NCBI RefSeq assembly: GCF_011386835.1
Contig: NC_088805.1
Span: forward strand, 11,714,836-11,778,835
Origin: Chrysemys picta bellii
Taxonomy: Eukaryota > Chordata > Testudines > Emydidae
Length of the DNA stretch: 64,000 nucleotides
Reading direction: 5' to 3'
Part shown: piece by piece, positions 1 to 23,350 of the stretch
Numbering within the stretch: the stretch's first letter is position 1
How the letters are laid out: each line of letters starts with the position of its first letter
The notes under the pieces: generated by a model
What the model saw: the letters and a program-made list of their open reading frames with translations, nothing else
Databases searched by the model: none
Told to the model about the DNA's origin: nothing
Made by a program: the position numbers and the translations under genes

Positions 1-126
1 TGCCAGTTGCATTGGTTTTCCAGATTTAAAAGGCTAGCCCCAGAAAGGAATGCTGAGAAAAAAGCTCATCATATAAGAGGGCAACACTATACCTGGGAGA
101 GTTAGTCAGGCAGAGGAAGTTTTGGA

Positions 127-326
127 TAATAATAATTAATGGAGATATCCCATCTCCTAGAACTGGAAGGGACCTTGAAAGGTCATGGAGTCCAGCCCCC
201 TGCCTTCACTAGCAGGACCAAGTACTGATTTTGACCCAGATCCCCAAGTGGCCCCCCTCAAGGATTGAACTCACAACCCTGGGTTTAGCAGGCCAATGCT
301 CAAACCACTGAGCTATCCCTCCCCCC
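127..326 (-). mobile_element. tRNA-derived SINE with CR1-like tail
   Basis: Read on the minus strand, the element begins with a tRNA-like head: the A box TAGCTCAGTGG lies at 305-315 and a B-box-like GTTCAATCC follows. It continues into a short body and a tail resembling the 3' end of CR1 LINEs (an AGGTCCCTTCCAG-type segment). Two sister copies lie at 39180-39358 and 63508-63710. Turtle tRNA-type SINEs that share a CR1 tail are known from the literature; naming the exact subfamily would need a repeat library. Confidence 0.8.
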
Positions 327-689
327 ACTGAGCACAATCCATTATTACCTCTCTCCTGGATGCTGTTAGCTTCTCCATTTAGAAGAGGGTCTGTGGAGTA
401 TTTCCTTGCCCATGGTAAACATGATTAGCAGAGAATCTTTTCGCCTTCAGTCTGCGTCCTTTGCTGCTGAGTACAAGCTCCTCAAACCAGGGAGGAACTG
501 AATGGGAATCTCCACGCGTTCTTCCCCCTCCCCCTTCAAATGGACTGTGCATTTCCACGTGGTATATATGTGTACGGAGCCGGTACTAACGGAATGAGGC
601 AGACATTTCTGTAGTGTTGGCTAAGGAGTTAGTGGGTGGGAGATCAGTGTGAGACTGACCTCCCTCTTATTAGTATATACTAGGCTTGA

Positions 690-2290
690 AAGGGAGTGGG
701 GAGTTAAGCTTATACTGTAAGTAAAAGGGCCAAAAATGCAAACAGAAACTTAACTCCATAAAGTATTTGTCCTCTTGGGACCAGGCTGAAATATTCTCAA
801 GGTGACTGCTTCAGGCCCATGTGCTGTGCAAGAGAGGAGAGGAAACTTCCTGCACAACTGTTCCATGGGTGACTGAAGATTTTGTATTGCAGCTGGTGTG
901 ATAGGGTCACATAGTGTTACATGACCAGGTATCGCTGTCCCTGTTCTCTCCCTTAGTTATGAACGGTCTTCCTTTGTGTATTTCCTTATGGTTTTAAGTG
1001 CTTCTCATCAGAGAGGAGAAAAGCTGGAAGTCTCTTCCCATTGCAGCTTCTCTGGGCTGGGATTTTCATTCTGCTTCTCTAGTCAAGGTCCAGGAATAAT
1101 GGGAAAAACGTTTGAAAACAGGATATGTTAGTGGAAACGAATCAAGAAGGCGATGAATAATATTTTGTGATAAGTGGTGGAGCAGGAAGATGAATTTGGC
1201 CAAGTAGTGTGGTAACTTCACTTCCAGGTTCTGTACTTCATTAAATCCAATGTTTGTCTTCTGAACCACAGTCTTGTCACATTAAGCTTTGGGCTTTGTG
1301 ATGCCCTCCTAATGCAGGGCTCTTCACGTAGTAGCCCACATCTACCCTGCCACACACACACATGACTGCTGTCTCATAATGTGCGACTCGAGTACCAGAT
1401 GTAATTCTTGGAGTCATAAAACATTGCCCTCTCCCTGTGGCTTAATGGTGAGGACAAAGCTAATGGGGAGCTGGCGATGTCTAACAAGCAATTCCTCTTC
1501 ATCTGTCAAGGAAGATACAAGCACTAGCAAATATCATGGTCATCTATATTGACTTATGATTTGTTTTAGTTTTTCTGTTGAGGTACATCTATAGGCATAT
1601 GAGATGTGGGCTTTGGGCTGGTGGCAAGTTGCAAATGCATCTTGGTGCCCCAAAGCTTTGGCACTCCTATCAAAGCATTTATAACAGGACATGGGTAGCA
1701 TTACACCTTCACATGACCAGTTTGTCTGAGGGGAAATATAACCCAGCATCCATACTTGCTTCATTCTGTGAATCAGATATTTGAACAAGCCCAGCATTTC
1801 CTTGTACTTGGGACTGTCTCTCTGCTTCATGATGCCCTTTACCCTGGGAGCCCTCCAAGTCTTGGTCCATATTGTCTCCATATCATCCATGTCTGTCCCT
1901 TTAGATCCAAGAATGATCCTTGGGTACTGCAGGTCCCCCTTAGTTTACAAAGGACAGTAGCAGTTCAGTGGAGATTTAACAGAAATATATTTTTTCCTTT
2001 TTAAAGATATTTTTCACAGAGAATGCAAGAAGCATCAATGAAGTTGCTTGTGATATTTCCCTCCTCTGCTGTCCTTCTACCTTGGATCCTCATTCCACTG
2101 TGTCTTGTCATGTCTCCCCTTGTCCAGAGTAAACTAGATGACTTATTTGTATAAAATGTTATTTTGTCCCAAGCAATAGTAATAAACCAGGATTTTCACA
2201 AGAACGGGAATGAGTACTGTTTCTTGGCTCACTCACATTATACCAGCTCTCAGCACAAGGCAGACCCCAGTGTTCAGACTCACATTAGAC
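690..2290 (+). other. Possible 3' UTR of upstream gene (UNC119B by synteny)
   Basis: This stretch has no recognisable repeat and no convincing open frame. An AATAAA hexamer lies at 2181-2186, followed by a GT/T-rich stretch, which looks like a plus-strand cleavage and polyadenylation region. In human the gene immediately upstream of ACADS and on the same strand is UNC119B. Assigning this stretch to its 3' UTR is inference from synteny only, because no UNC119B coding exon is in the window. Confidence 0.25.
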
Positions 2291-2490
2291 CAGTGGGTCT
2301 CCAACTTTTGTATTAGCAACCCCTTTCACACAGCAAGCCTCTGAGTGCGACACCCCCCCCCCTTATAAATTAAAAATGGGGGTATTAAATTTAACAGGGG
2401 CTCAGGCTGTCAGCCCCATGTCTGGTGGGGCTGATAGCTTGCAACCCCCAGGTAATAATCTCGTGACCCCCTTCGGGGTTGTGATCCCTC
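2291..2490. mobile_element. Short non-autonomous hAT-type element
   Basis: The 200-bp unit begins CAGTGGGTCTCCAAC and ends GGTTGTGATCCCTC. It is flanked by a perfect 8-bp duplication, CATTAGAC, at 2283-2290 and 2491-2498. An 8-bp duplication and CAG-type ends are hallmarks of hAT transposons. The terminal inverted repeats are degenerate and no coding capacity remains. It includes a short C run near 2350. Confidence 0.7.
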
Positions 2491-2719
2491 CATTAGACTC
2501 TTAAAACACAGTACCTCACTTCTAGCTTTGGACCCATTCTGGGCAACAGTGGAAACATATTTCACCTTGAATCTGTAGTGCAGATTTATAACTGGTAAGA
2601 AAGCTGAGACTATGGCTTCTACCATCCAATGCACACTGAAGCTGCTGGCCTCCAAATGGAGCATTGCATGATGGGAAGGGTAGTAGTGGTTAAGCCTTCT
2701 GTTTATTATTACTCTAGTG

Positions 2720-3012
2720 CAGGGGTTAGCAACCATTCAGAAATGGTGTGCCGAGTCTTCATTTATTCACTCTAATGTAAGGTTTTGCGTGCCAGTAATG
2801 CATTTTAATGTTTTTAGAAGGTCTCTTTCTATAAGCCTATAATATATAACTAAACTATTGTTGTATGTAAAGTAAATAAGGTTTTTAAAATGTTTAAGAA
2901 GCTTCATTTAAAATTAAATTAAAATGCAGAGCCCCCTGGACCGGTGGCCAGAACCCAGGCAGTGTGAGTGCCACTGAAAATCAGCTCGCGTGCCACAGGT
3001 TGCCTACCCCTG
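2720..3012. mobile_element. Short non-autonomous hAT-type element
   Basis: The 293-bp element starts CAGGGGTTAGCAACC and ends with the inverse of CAGGGGTAGGCAACC. It is flanked by a perfect 8-bp duplication, CTCTAGTG, at 2712-2719 and 3013-3020. The interior is AT-rich and non-coding. It lies about 0.9 kb upstream of the ACADS start codon and outside the CpG island. Confidence 0.85.
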
Positions 3013-3824
3013 CTCTAGTGCCTAGAAACCCTGCTCAGGATTGGAACACTATTTTGGTAGGAAGGTAATGTAGATATATTGTCCTAGCCTGGAAGCCTTT
3101 TGAATGCAGATTAAGAACTCAGATTATACAGTGTGAGGCTTCTAGGCTACAGTCTGCTAAGGGGTGGGGTGGGATGACAGCTGGAAAGAGGAGCTTCTAG
3201 CGTCCCTCCATACGGCGCCAGGGAGGGAAAACAGGTGGGTTATGAGCAAGTTCTTATCTGCATGACTAGAACTTTGCCGCTCTTGTCTCTGCAGCTGGCC
3301 TCCCTCAGGAAAGCTTGTGGCTCACCTAAGGCCTTTTAAACCGGGAGTCCCCCCGTTCGCTACAGGTTTGTTTCACTCTCTCGTGGCCAGAGTTACAAGG
3401 CATCGCTGGTCAATGAGGTGCAACCGCCTCTGCGTAAAACAAAGCAAGTGGCTGAGCGGCTCCCCCCAGCGCAGAGCAGCGAGCGCAGAAGCCGCAGCGG
3501 TAGGTTTGGCATCAGGCGCGGGCGATTCGCTGTTTCTAGCCTGTCGTGGTCACAGCCCGTAGCGGGGGCTGGGCAGAGGGCGGGTCACGGCGCCCCAGGG
3601 GTTGAGCGGCACTGTGCTCCCCCGGGCCGGCCCCTCGTGACCATGGCGGCCCGGCCTTGGGGCAGGCTGCGGGCAAAGCCCCCGCGATGCACTGGCCGCC
3701 GCTCCCCAGTGTGTGTCACGCGGGGCCCGCCAGCCGCTTGCCCAGCACGAGCCTCTGCCAGCGGCCCCGCCCCCCAGCCGCGGCCGCCGAGCTCCGCCCA
3801 GGACCCGGGGCGATGGAACGCTGC

Positions 3825-3840
3825 TCATGAATATTCATGA
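3825..3840. promoter_or_regulatory. Palindromic POU-dimer-like site
   Basis: TCATGAATATTCATGA is a perfect 16-bp palindrome. Its core, ATGAATATTCAT, fits the MORE-type octamer dimer consensus (ATGMATATKCAT) recognised by POU factors such as Oct1. It is an AT-rich island in otherwise GC-rich promoter DNA, about 60 bp before the start codon. Function is inferred from the motif only. Confidence 0.5.
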
Positions 3841-3871
3841 CGCGGAGGCGCGCCTATCCAGCGCGGTTTGG

Positions 3872-3883
3872 GGCGCAGGCGCA
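3872..3883 (+). promoter_or_regulatory. NRF-1-like site
   Basis: GGCGCAGGCGCA differs by one base from the NRF-1 consensus (GCGCAYGCGCR). NRF-1 sites are common in promoters of nuclear genes for mitochondrial proteins, which suits ACADS. The YY1-like core ATGGCGGC at 3901-3908 follows directly. Motif evidence only. Confidence 0.4.
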
Positions 3884-3900
3884 GTGGGCTGGGTAGCAGC

Positions 3901-15514
<11,614 letters not shown>

Positions 15515-17083
15515 AGAAGAGCAAGCTCAACTTAAGTGCCTTATAACTACTGCAGAAGTACTTCTAGCCTTTGTCCTGGATGAAATGAGGTGGAAATTCC
15601 CTCATAGCCATACTCACCACCCCTCTTTAATTGGGCTGGTCAAGCTCCTTTCTCAAATTGCCTTTGTAAAGGTTTAGGGCCAAACAGTCAAAGGGAGAAA
15701 GCAGAAAGGGGGCAGCAGCATCTGAGTGTGGCCCAATTTATTTTAAGCCAGTATGGTTTCAACTCTGTCCTCTTACAGACACAATCCATGGAATCAGTCT
15801 TTAGCCCTACTAGCTGCTGTCTAAGATTTAGTTCCCTTCACAAGGTGCTTGGTAACTAATGAAGTTTATATGAAATGATGGAGATAAGTAATAGTTGTAT
15901 TTTTCTCGTGGATGTCAAAGGCCTTACGAGGGTATAATGCAGAGGCAGGACACTCAAAGTATTATTTTAGTACCTGAATGTGGGCTATATTTTCTAAAAT
16001 TGTGTTGGTGAATGGGTGATCTGTTTGCACTACCCCAGAATGATTGTTACACTACCTCTTCAGGTTTGGTCACTAATGAATTCCAAGTGTTGGACCTTGC
16101 TGGCTGTGAGCTCTCATTTGATGGATTTTCCTTTAATTACTGCAGCAAAGGGGGTTAGTACCTGGCTTGTTCTCACAAGATGAAAGCAAGGTGAGTTAAA
16201 GCACTTGCAGGCTGTGTGGCTTTTTTTTTTTAAACAGCACACTTTCAGTATCTACTCAAGAGTGTTGCCCATATGCTTTTTCACCACACAGAGATGGAAC
16301 AGTTAACTGCCCAGTTTCCTGGCTTCTCAACCTCAGTGAGCCATTGCTTGACAGTAACTTCTTCCCCAAAGTAAATCTATCAGACCTTATTTCATTCATT
16401 TTAGGATATTACTGAAAACAGCAGCTCTTTAGGGTAAAGATTTTTAAACTGCACACACTTAAACCACCCTTTGAAAAGGAATGCAGCATCTGGACTAAAG
16501 CTGTTGGTCCTAATTACTAACCTCAAGGAATAATTCTTTTTGAGGGAGGGGCTAAGTTAGAGAGCAGAGGGTGGTATTTTTGCATTAATTACACACTGAT
16601 CTGCCCACCATCCATACACTTAAAGGGCACTGTATGAAAACCTTGTTACCAGTTACAAACTTGATGGGAAGATGGTTTCACAGCAGCTGGTCTTAGACGT
16701 ACTTGAAGACTAACTCAAACTGGGGCTACTCTCCTTCCCTTTTGAAGGAAAGGGACAGATTACGTAGGCATCATTGCTTTCTAGACAGCATTTCTGCACA
16801 TGTAGCGCAAGATGGGAGAAGTGCCTTGGTGGAGCAGACAGCTACAACTGAGCTCTTTCATGTGATCCTGGATTTAAGAGTCCTGTACCATGGTATAAAG
16901 GTGGGGGTAATAATCAATTTTGTTGCAGATCATAATTCATGCCCATTGATGGAGAGGAAGGGTAGTATTACCGATCAGAGCTTTTTTTTCAACATCCCTC
17001 ACTGTTAGCACAGGTTCATGAAGTAGCAACAAACAGTAGGGGACAGGAGCCTGCATGTTAAATTACATTATTTTTGTATTAAA
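15515..17083 (+). other. Candidate ACADS 3' UTR
   Basis: No AATAAA occurs in the first 1.5 kb after the stop codon. The first hexamer that I see is the common variant ATTAAA at 17078-17083. The true 3' end may use a weaker signal nearer the stop, so the end is tentative. Confidence 0.35.
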
Positions 17084-18819
17084 AATCAAATCCTAACTCT
17101 ACTGGCAATTGAGTGGGCAAGGGCCATCACACCAGGTTGAACCTGAGCTGCAGCTGGTATGAAGAAGATTGTTTAAAAATACCACTAGATGGGTAAAAGA
17201 TGTTGGGAGCCAGTCAGTCTAGGGGAGAAATTGTTTTTAAACAGATGTGTGTGGGGGCGAAAAAGCAATCAGACTATCTATATGCACTTCAACAAGGCAC
17301 AGCATGATACCCTGGTCACGACACAAAAGTAAAAATTGCTATTAAGGCCCAGAATTCCACAAGCATGTTTCTAGAGCAGTGTAATGCTGTTTCACGATGG
17401 GGATTAGAGAAAGGTTTGAGTGCCCTTGGCTCTCTTTCCTGGCAGACACTTAGAGGAAAGCAACTCTGCCATAGCCACAGAGGAGGGCAAGCATCTGTGT
17501 TCCCTCTCCTAAAGACAGACCAAGATTCTGATCTTGATTCCCCCAGTATGAATGCAGAGTAACTCTGTTGAAGTCAGTGGAGTTACTCCAGTCTTTCCTT
17601 AGAACATGCCCCTAAGATTTTTCTTGCTCTTGCATGTCCTAGTGCAGATTGGTCACAGTGGCCATAAACTATGAGGATGTTATTTTCCTGAAGCCCACTA
17701 GGGGGCAACTGAACACTTAGGAAAATATCTTGTGGCTTTCGAAAGCTAGTGCCAAAAAGGAAGTATAGGGAGGCTAACCAGGCAGGAAATGGAACATACC
17801 TGATATTTTTGGTTAAAAACCCCAGAGAAATGTAAATTCTACTTAATCAAGTAAGTCGAACGAAGGCTGCATGTTCGCTCCACGCAGAAGTAGCATCTGG
17901 AAGTTCAAAGCCTGTTGAAGGGAAACAGTTTGCTTTAGTAACATGCAGAAATCAAATCACTCATTTGTATTGGGTCTTATGGTATTTTTAGCTTTTCCAA
18001 CTCTGTCAGACTGTTACTATGTGCAACTGTCCAATTTCTTCTAATTGGGAAGTAGAAAACATTTCTACAACATTTGGGACCCACAGTTCTGGCTGGACCA
18101 TTTCCACAGGTCTGTTTGCCTTGCTGTTAAAACAAAGCAGCTCTGGTAGAAGTCCCTTCTTACCCTTTTAAGATTTAATTAAGAGTCTTCTGTTTTCTCC
18201 TAGTTATAGCCCTGTGTACTACTGTAAATTATGTCTCTTCATTCTTGCCTCTTGGCAACTTCCAAACGGTTATAGACTCATGTTCCACCTTGGTTACTGG
18301 AACCTATATATATTCACTTCTTACAAGGGGCAATCAACTTAAACAGTTACTATCCAAAAGTGACTTTTCCTAAATTACTGTAACTGAAAGTTAAGAGGCG
18401 AGTTTCTCTATTTTTTCTCCCAAGTTGTTGGCAGGCTGTTTCCCCCCCCCCCCCCCCCATTTCAAAACTTTGTCCAATTGACATCAGTGTGTGTGAAGTC
18501 AGTTTGAATCTGGTTGAGTGGACATTTCACACAGAAACGGGGGAAATATTTAACATATGATAGGAAAGCATGTCTTTAAAAACCACAAAAAAAAAACCTC
18601 GTCAGGGGGCTTCAAGGGCAGGTGTAGCATCTGAAACTGCTAATTACTTTTTATTTTCTCATGAGTCTTCCCCTTCTCTCATAAGGGGAGGCCAGAGAAG
18701 TTTTTATACAACTTCTAATACTGAAGTGCCTAGAACAGAACAAGCTATTCTAGGGCTATCAGTGAGAAGGATTTATCATCTTCCCCAATACTTGCTAATG
18801 ACTTGTTTTTAACCATATC
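17084..18819. other. Intergenic, little recognisable
   Basis: No gene is seen. A fragment at about 17490-17610 with TGAAGTCAGTGGAGTTACTCC-type wording is an old amniote repeat. A C run of about 17 lies at 18442-18458. Confidence 0.45.
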
Positions 18820-19200
18820 CTCTCAAATGTGTCTAATTTGCTATTCAGTCTCCTCCCACAGATTCTTCTTCAGTATTCCCAAGTTCCATTTCTGATTTCC
18901 TTATCAGGTTATTTTCCTCCATGTGCTTTAAATTTGTACTTTTCCAAATTAATTGGTTTTAGTTCTTGTCTGTATTTCTAACTACTTCTTTAAGCTCCTC
19001 AGTATTATTCAGTTCTCATTTGCAATTCCTCACCATTTAGCATCATCTGTGAATTTTAACAGGAAGCTATTTCCACCATCCCCTTTTAGATCAGTCATAA
19101 TGATTTTAATAAATTCAGACCCTCCCGGTTCCCTTCGAGCTCATTATGATCACTTCATAAACATTCATTTTTTAAAAATTGCTGTTGAAGGCCAAAGTTC
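18820..19200 (-). mobile_element. Degenerate CR1 fragment
   Basis: The plus strand shows the reverse complement of CR1 coding DNA, for example AGCATCATCTGTGAATTTTA followed by a CAGTCATAATGATTTTAATAAA-like region. Strongly mutated, with no open frame and uncertain edges. Confidence 0.4.
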
Positions 19201-19807
19201 CTTAGATAATAGCAACATATATTCCATACATCCAAGTCACACCAGTTAGAGTGCCTGGCACTCAGTTATAACAAGCAAGCTAATACTCCACTTCTACTCT
19301 TACAACCAAAGACAGCCAAACATAGCATAGTTCTCATTGAAGAGTTGCACCCTTTCCAGATCTAATTCCTACTCTCAAATCTTGCTGAAGATTCCAAAAA
19401 TTACAGATCTTTGTTCTTCCATATTTTTAGATGCAGAATAAAACAACATGAACTGGAAGCGTTTCTTGCCCCATAATAGGTGAAAGCTAGCAGGGAGGTC
19501 TGGGATCTATTGCTTATGAGAGTTGTTAATACCACTTGAGGGCACAATGCCGTGTGCCACTAGTTGTTGGTGGTTAGATCCCTGCTCAAGCAAACCTCTG
19601 ACCGTTGACACTCCTGGTCTCTTCGCTTCTCTTTACCGAAAGCGTTGTTAGCACAGCTCCAACTGTATTAGTAGTCCACAGATTCTCTCGTTCCAGCAGT
19701 GGTGGGGTTTGGTGCAGAGATGGAATTAATTATGTCCTTCAACTGTTGGACAGATGCAAAGGGTCTGTGTTGATTGGGAAGAAAGTCTTGTCCATCAGGT
19801 GCTCATT

Positions 19808-19962
19808 ATGCGACGTTGGGCAAGTCACTTCATCACTCTGGGCCTCAGCTCTTCATCTATAAAACAGGAATAATATACCTCACAGGAATGTGGCAAGGCT
19901 TCCTTAGTGTAGAAAGAGCTTTGAGAGCCTCAGATGGAAAACTATGGCAGTGGGACGTATTT
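19808..19962 (+). mobile_element. MIR-type SINE fragment
   Basis: The core matches MIR: TTGGGCAAGTCACTTC, TGGGCCTCAG, TTCATCTATAAAACAGGAAT, ATACCTCACAGGAAT, then AAGAGCTTTGAGAG. The tRNA head is lost or too diverged to see upstream. Confidence 0.7.
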
Positions 19963-20519
19963 CAGCTCTCCCAGCAGCGTACAGCACCACTAAGGAGATT
20001 TGGATGACTCAGCTGTAGACTGTGCCGAAGTGCTTTTGCAGAAAGTCGCTTCTTTCCTTCTCTGAGGGCTCTGAATAGTCATTACTCTTCCTTCCTGTAG
20101 TTTCTCACTGGTTATGTACCATGAGTTTCGCTTCTGTTCTATCTACATGCATATCTGCAACAGGAGAGGTTTTAATACTATCTGGAAGCAGAAGTTATTC
20201 AGCATCACATACCTTCATCAACCCCACATGCCAGAGTCTAGCTACTTTTATCGGTGTCAGAAGGCAATGTATGAGAGGTGGCAGAAGCGTGGCCCAGGCA
20301 TGCTGCTGTTTGGTAAGGAGACGTTTGAGGAGGCTGGCACCTTCTTTTGAACCCACTTCACAGTACAAATGTTCTCAAACTGCTCCTCCTGCTGACTTTC
20401 CAGTTTATGCCTTTTTTTTAAAACCTACAGCTTTCCTGGAAGTTGCAGCTCACCCTCTCTCACATGGCCTGGACACTGAGAGCCTTACCTCTGTCCTCTC
20501 CAGGATAGATTAATGCCAC
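19963..20519. other. Intergenic, no recognised feature
   Basis: Open frames here (up to 130 residues) show no domain, splice logic or codon pattern to support coding. Nothing else is seen. Confidence 0.4.
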
Positions 20520-20745
20520 AATTCTTTTTCTAAAACATGAGCTGGAGCTGAACACAGCAGTTCACCTCAGAGGGACAAGTTGCTATGAACATACTATGCT
20601 GGTGCTCTGCATGCAGTGCAGAGGGTTGCTTACAATCTTTAAAGCCCTGAAAGGCCTAGAACCTAGTTACTTGAGTGAGAAAGGCATCTTCACCTATAAC
20701 TTGTCAGGACATTTAAAATCTTGTGTTTTGCTCTTACAGGAGACT
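20520..20745 (+). mobile_element. Old LINE fragment
   Basis: A short stretch reads KALKGLEPSYLSEKG in one frame, a phrase typical of the C-terminus of L2/CR1-type reverse-transcriptase polyproteins. The rest is too degraded to classify. Confidence 0.35.
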
Positions 20746-21333
20746 AAGGTCTTGTCTTTACTGCAAACGGTAGCTTGAGTTAGTACAGCTCGAGCTGATC
20801 TGGCCTGACTGACAGCAACCACACTTAAAAACAACACTGGAATTACACCAGCAGTACCAAAACTATGGGTTGCAATCCCAAGTGGGTCTCTCCATCAGTG
20901 GATAGAGGCGCAACAATCCCAAATGCGTGGAAGATGCCATTTTACAAAATCGTATCCTCCACACAGCAGGACCTCATGTTAGGGGTGTGATATGTCACAC
21001 TGTGCAGAGGATGCCATTTTAAAATGACAACTTCCATGCTGTGTGGGGTCATGGGAAGCAGGATATCTGAAAATGGGTTCATGGCAGGGAAAAAGTTACA
21101 CACAATGATTAGCGGAACAACTGGATTAGCTGCTGTGGAGTAGTTGTATTCCCACTACACTATTAGCTCAAACATCAGCGTCACTTGAGCTTTAACACAC
21201 CTCCCACCACTCCACCCCAAACAGGCCAGCTAGTTCAAGCACCGGTTCACTCACACTAGAGATGGATGTGTTTGTGGATAGGAGTCGAGTTAGGGGTAAA
21301 ACTTGAGCTAACGGTGCTGTGAAGAGACACCCT
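20746..21333. mobile_element. Non-autonomous TIR DNA element
   Basis: The left end, AAGGTCTTGTCTTTACTGCA followed by ACGGTAGCTTGAGTT, is mirrored at the right end by the inverse of AGGGTGTCTCTTCACAGCA followed by CCGTTAGCTCAAGTTTTA. The interior is non-coding. A related end fragment occurs at about 24513-24575. Confidence 0.65.
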
Positions 21334-21460
21334 AAAGCATCCAGGATCAGCATCAGCGTATTTTGGCTAAGGGCCCTGCTCCTGCAGAACTCCCTTGCTA
21401 CCACTGAGTTTGAGGAGCTTCAGGACAATGAGGGGCATACATGTTTAACCAGGCCTCTCG

Positions 21461-21696
21461 GGGTATGTCTACACTGCAATTAAAAACCCATGGCTGGCCT
21501 GTACCAGCTGACTGGGGCTTGTAGGTCTCAGCTACGGGGCTGTTTAACTGTGGTGTAGACATTCAGGCTTGGGCTGGACCACTGGGTCTAGCACCCTGCG
21601 AGGGGGGAGGGTCCTAGAGCTCATGTGAGCCCAAATATCCACACCACAATGATAGCCCAAGTCAGCTGGCCTGGGCGTGCAGCATAGACCAACCCT
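21461..21696. mobile_element. Non-autonomous TIR element (MITE)
   Basis: The left end GGGTATGTCTACACTGCAAT has an imperfect inverse at the right end (GGTTGGTCTATGCTGCA when read inward). The interior has inverse-repeat words such as CAGCTGACTGGGGCTTG against CCAAGTCAGCTGGCC, so the whole unit can fold back. Confidence 0.65.
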
Positions 21697-23342
21697 CACG
21701 AGCTGCAATGTCAGATGCTACAGTTTAATGATGTGGTTGAAGTAACTACTTGAGGACAGGAACAGCACACCTGATCCCACATTGGTGGGTGCAGAACAGA
21801 AAAACATATCAAATGATAAGCTTGTTCTGTAGATAGTGAGTTCTCTGAGCTGGGTCAGCCTGACTAACCATGTGACTATATGAACACAGTCACACAGGTC
21901 ATGTCCAGGCTTATGAGACTATGAACATTTAAAATACTCCAGTGTACTTCCCCCTTCTGTTACCTCAAACGTGCCTTACAAAGGGTGGGAAGAGATGTAC
22001 TGGAAAGCTTTTTCCAGCTCTTAGCTGCCATAGTTATGGACTGGGACTAGTATATCTTCACTCTTACAATGCTGCTGCTGTTCCAGCATGCTGGCCAACT
22101 GAATATACTCAGGGGCCAGTAAAGTCATGCAAGGCCTGCCACAGCTCCTATGGCGATCTGACTTTACACAGGAGCAAACTACTAAATCTCGTTTCCCTTA
22201 GCAGCTACTGTTTGCGATCAGTTGCTTTATAAGTTAAGTCTCTGCTACAGGCAGAGCAGGAAAAAACTGCTGCATGTACAAAACAAACACATTTTGCAAG
22301 ATTCAATGGGATTTTAAGAAGAGAGATCTCCCAACCTCCCTCAGGGAGCACTAACCTGCTGAGAACAAGCATAGGTGGGGCCAGACCAGCCTTTGAGAAG
22401 AAGCTGTGTTACGGGTGAAGTCGTGTTTTTATTTGTCAGTTTATGAGCTGAGCCAAAGTCCAAAAGCTGGGGCCCTGGAAAGGGAAAGTCAGGTCATGGA
22501 CAGATCACACAGGAGGAGAGGAGAAAGGCACAGCTACACTTTCCATTCTGTTTTACAGGACTTTGTCTTTTTGCCCCATGAAGTTGTAAGTGAATAGGAA
22601 ATTAGTTACTAGACAGACTATTGGGAACAAGGGCAAATACCTTAAGAGATTGTTCTAGGGCAGGGAGAGCTGGTCAGATGAAAGCAGTTGGGCTACTCTT
22701 GCTTGCCTTATGTTTGGGAAATGCCTTGCAAGGAATAAGAGCTTGGCTCTGCACCGGAAGCACTGCTGAAACTTTGTCCCCTTCCCTACAACTATAGATG
22801 GAGAGGCTGCTCGTCTTAGTGTTTTCGAAGTTTTTCCTCTCCCCACCCTATATAAAGAGTATGTATACCCATACATAAAGCAGGCAGTCTCTCTGTTCAG
22901 ATTGAGCCAGAGACAAGCTGCTTCAGCTCATCACATCTAAATGTGGATGCATTCATCACACGCAAGTGAAGACCCCACTCATGTTTTATCATTTCTGTTT
23001 CTTTAAAAAAAAGCTATGCTTCGTTTCCCCTGCAGAGTTAACTGGTGTGAGCGGCTCCTGGGTGTGAGCAGCCACACAGGTATTACTGTGTCCTCAGCGG
23101 TGGTGCTCACCTGTGTGGGTCACTAGGATTTTCTAGGGGCCTATCACATGGTTCTTTGTGCTGCAGCCAGCTGAGCTACTGATCATCCCCAGGGAATTGT
23201 GAGAAATGTCATCTGTCCTTCTGGACACATGGGGGAATTGTAGGAAAGCACAGAAGACAATCAGCACTCAAGTGGATTAGCCTGTCTTCACACCCAAGTG
23301 GATGGGTTACCAGCTCAAGTGAAAGCAGCACCTGGGTTTTAA
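21697..23342. other. Intergenic, no recognised feature
   Basis: No gene or identifiable repeat is seen on either strand. The short open frames lack any domain or splice support. Confidence 0.4.
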
Positions 23343-23350
23343 CCTATATC

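Noticed and set aside
305..326. tRNA gene suggested by A-box and B-box words (also at 39345 and 63517)
   Set aside because: All three have the same SINE body and CR1-like tail and no complete cloverleaf, so they are SINE heads, not tRNA genes.
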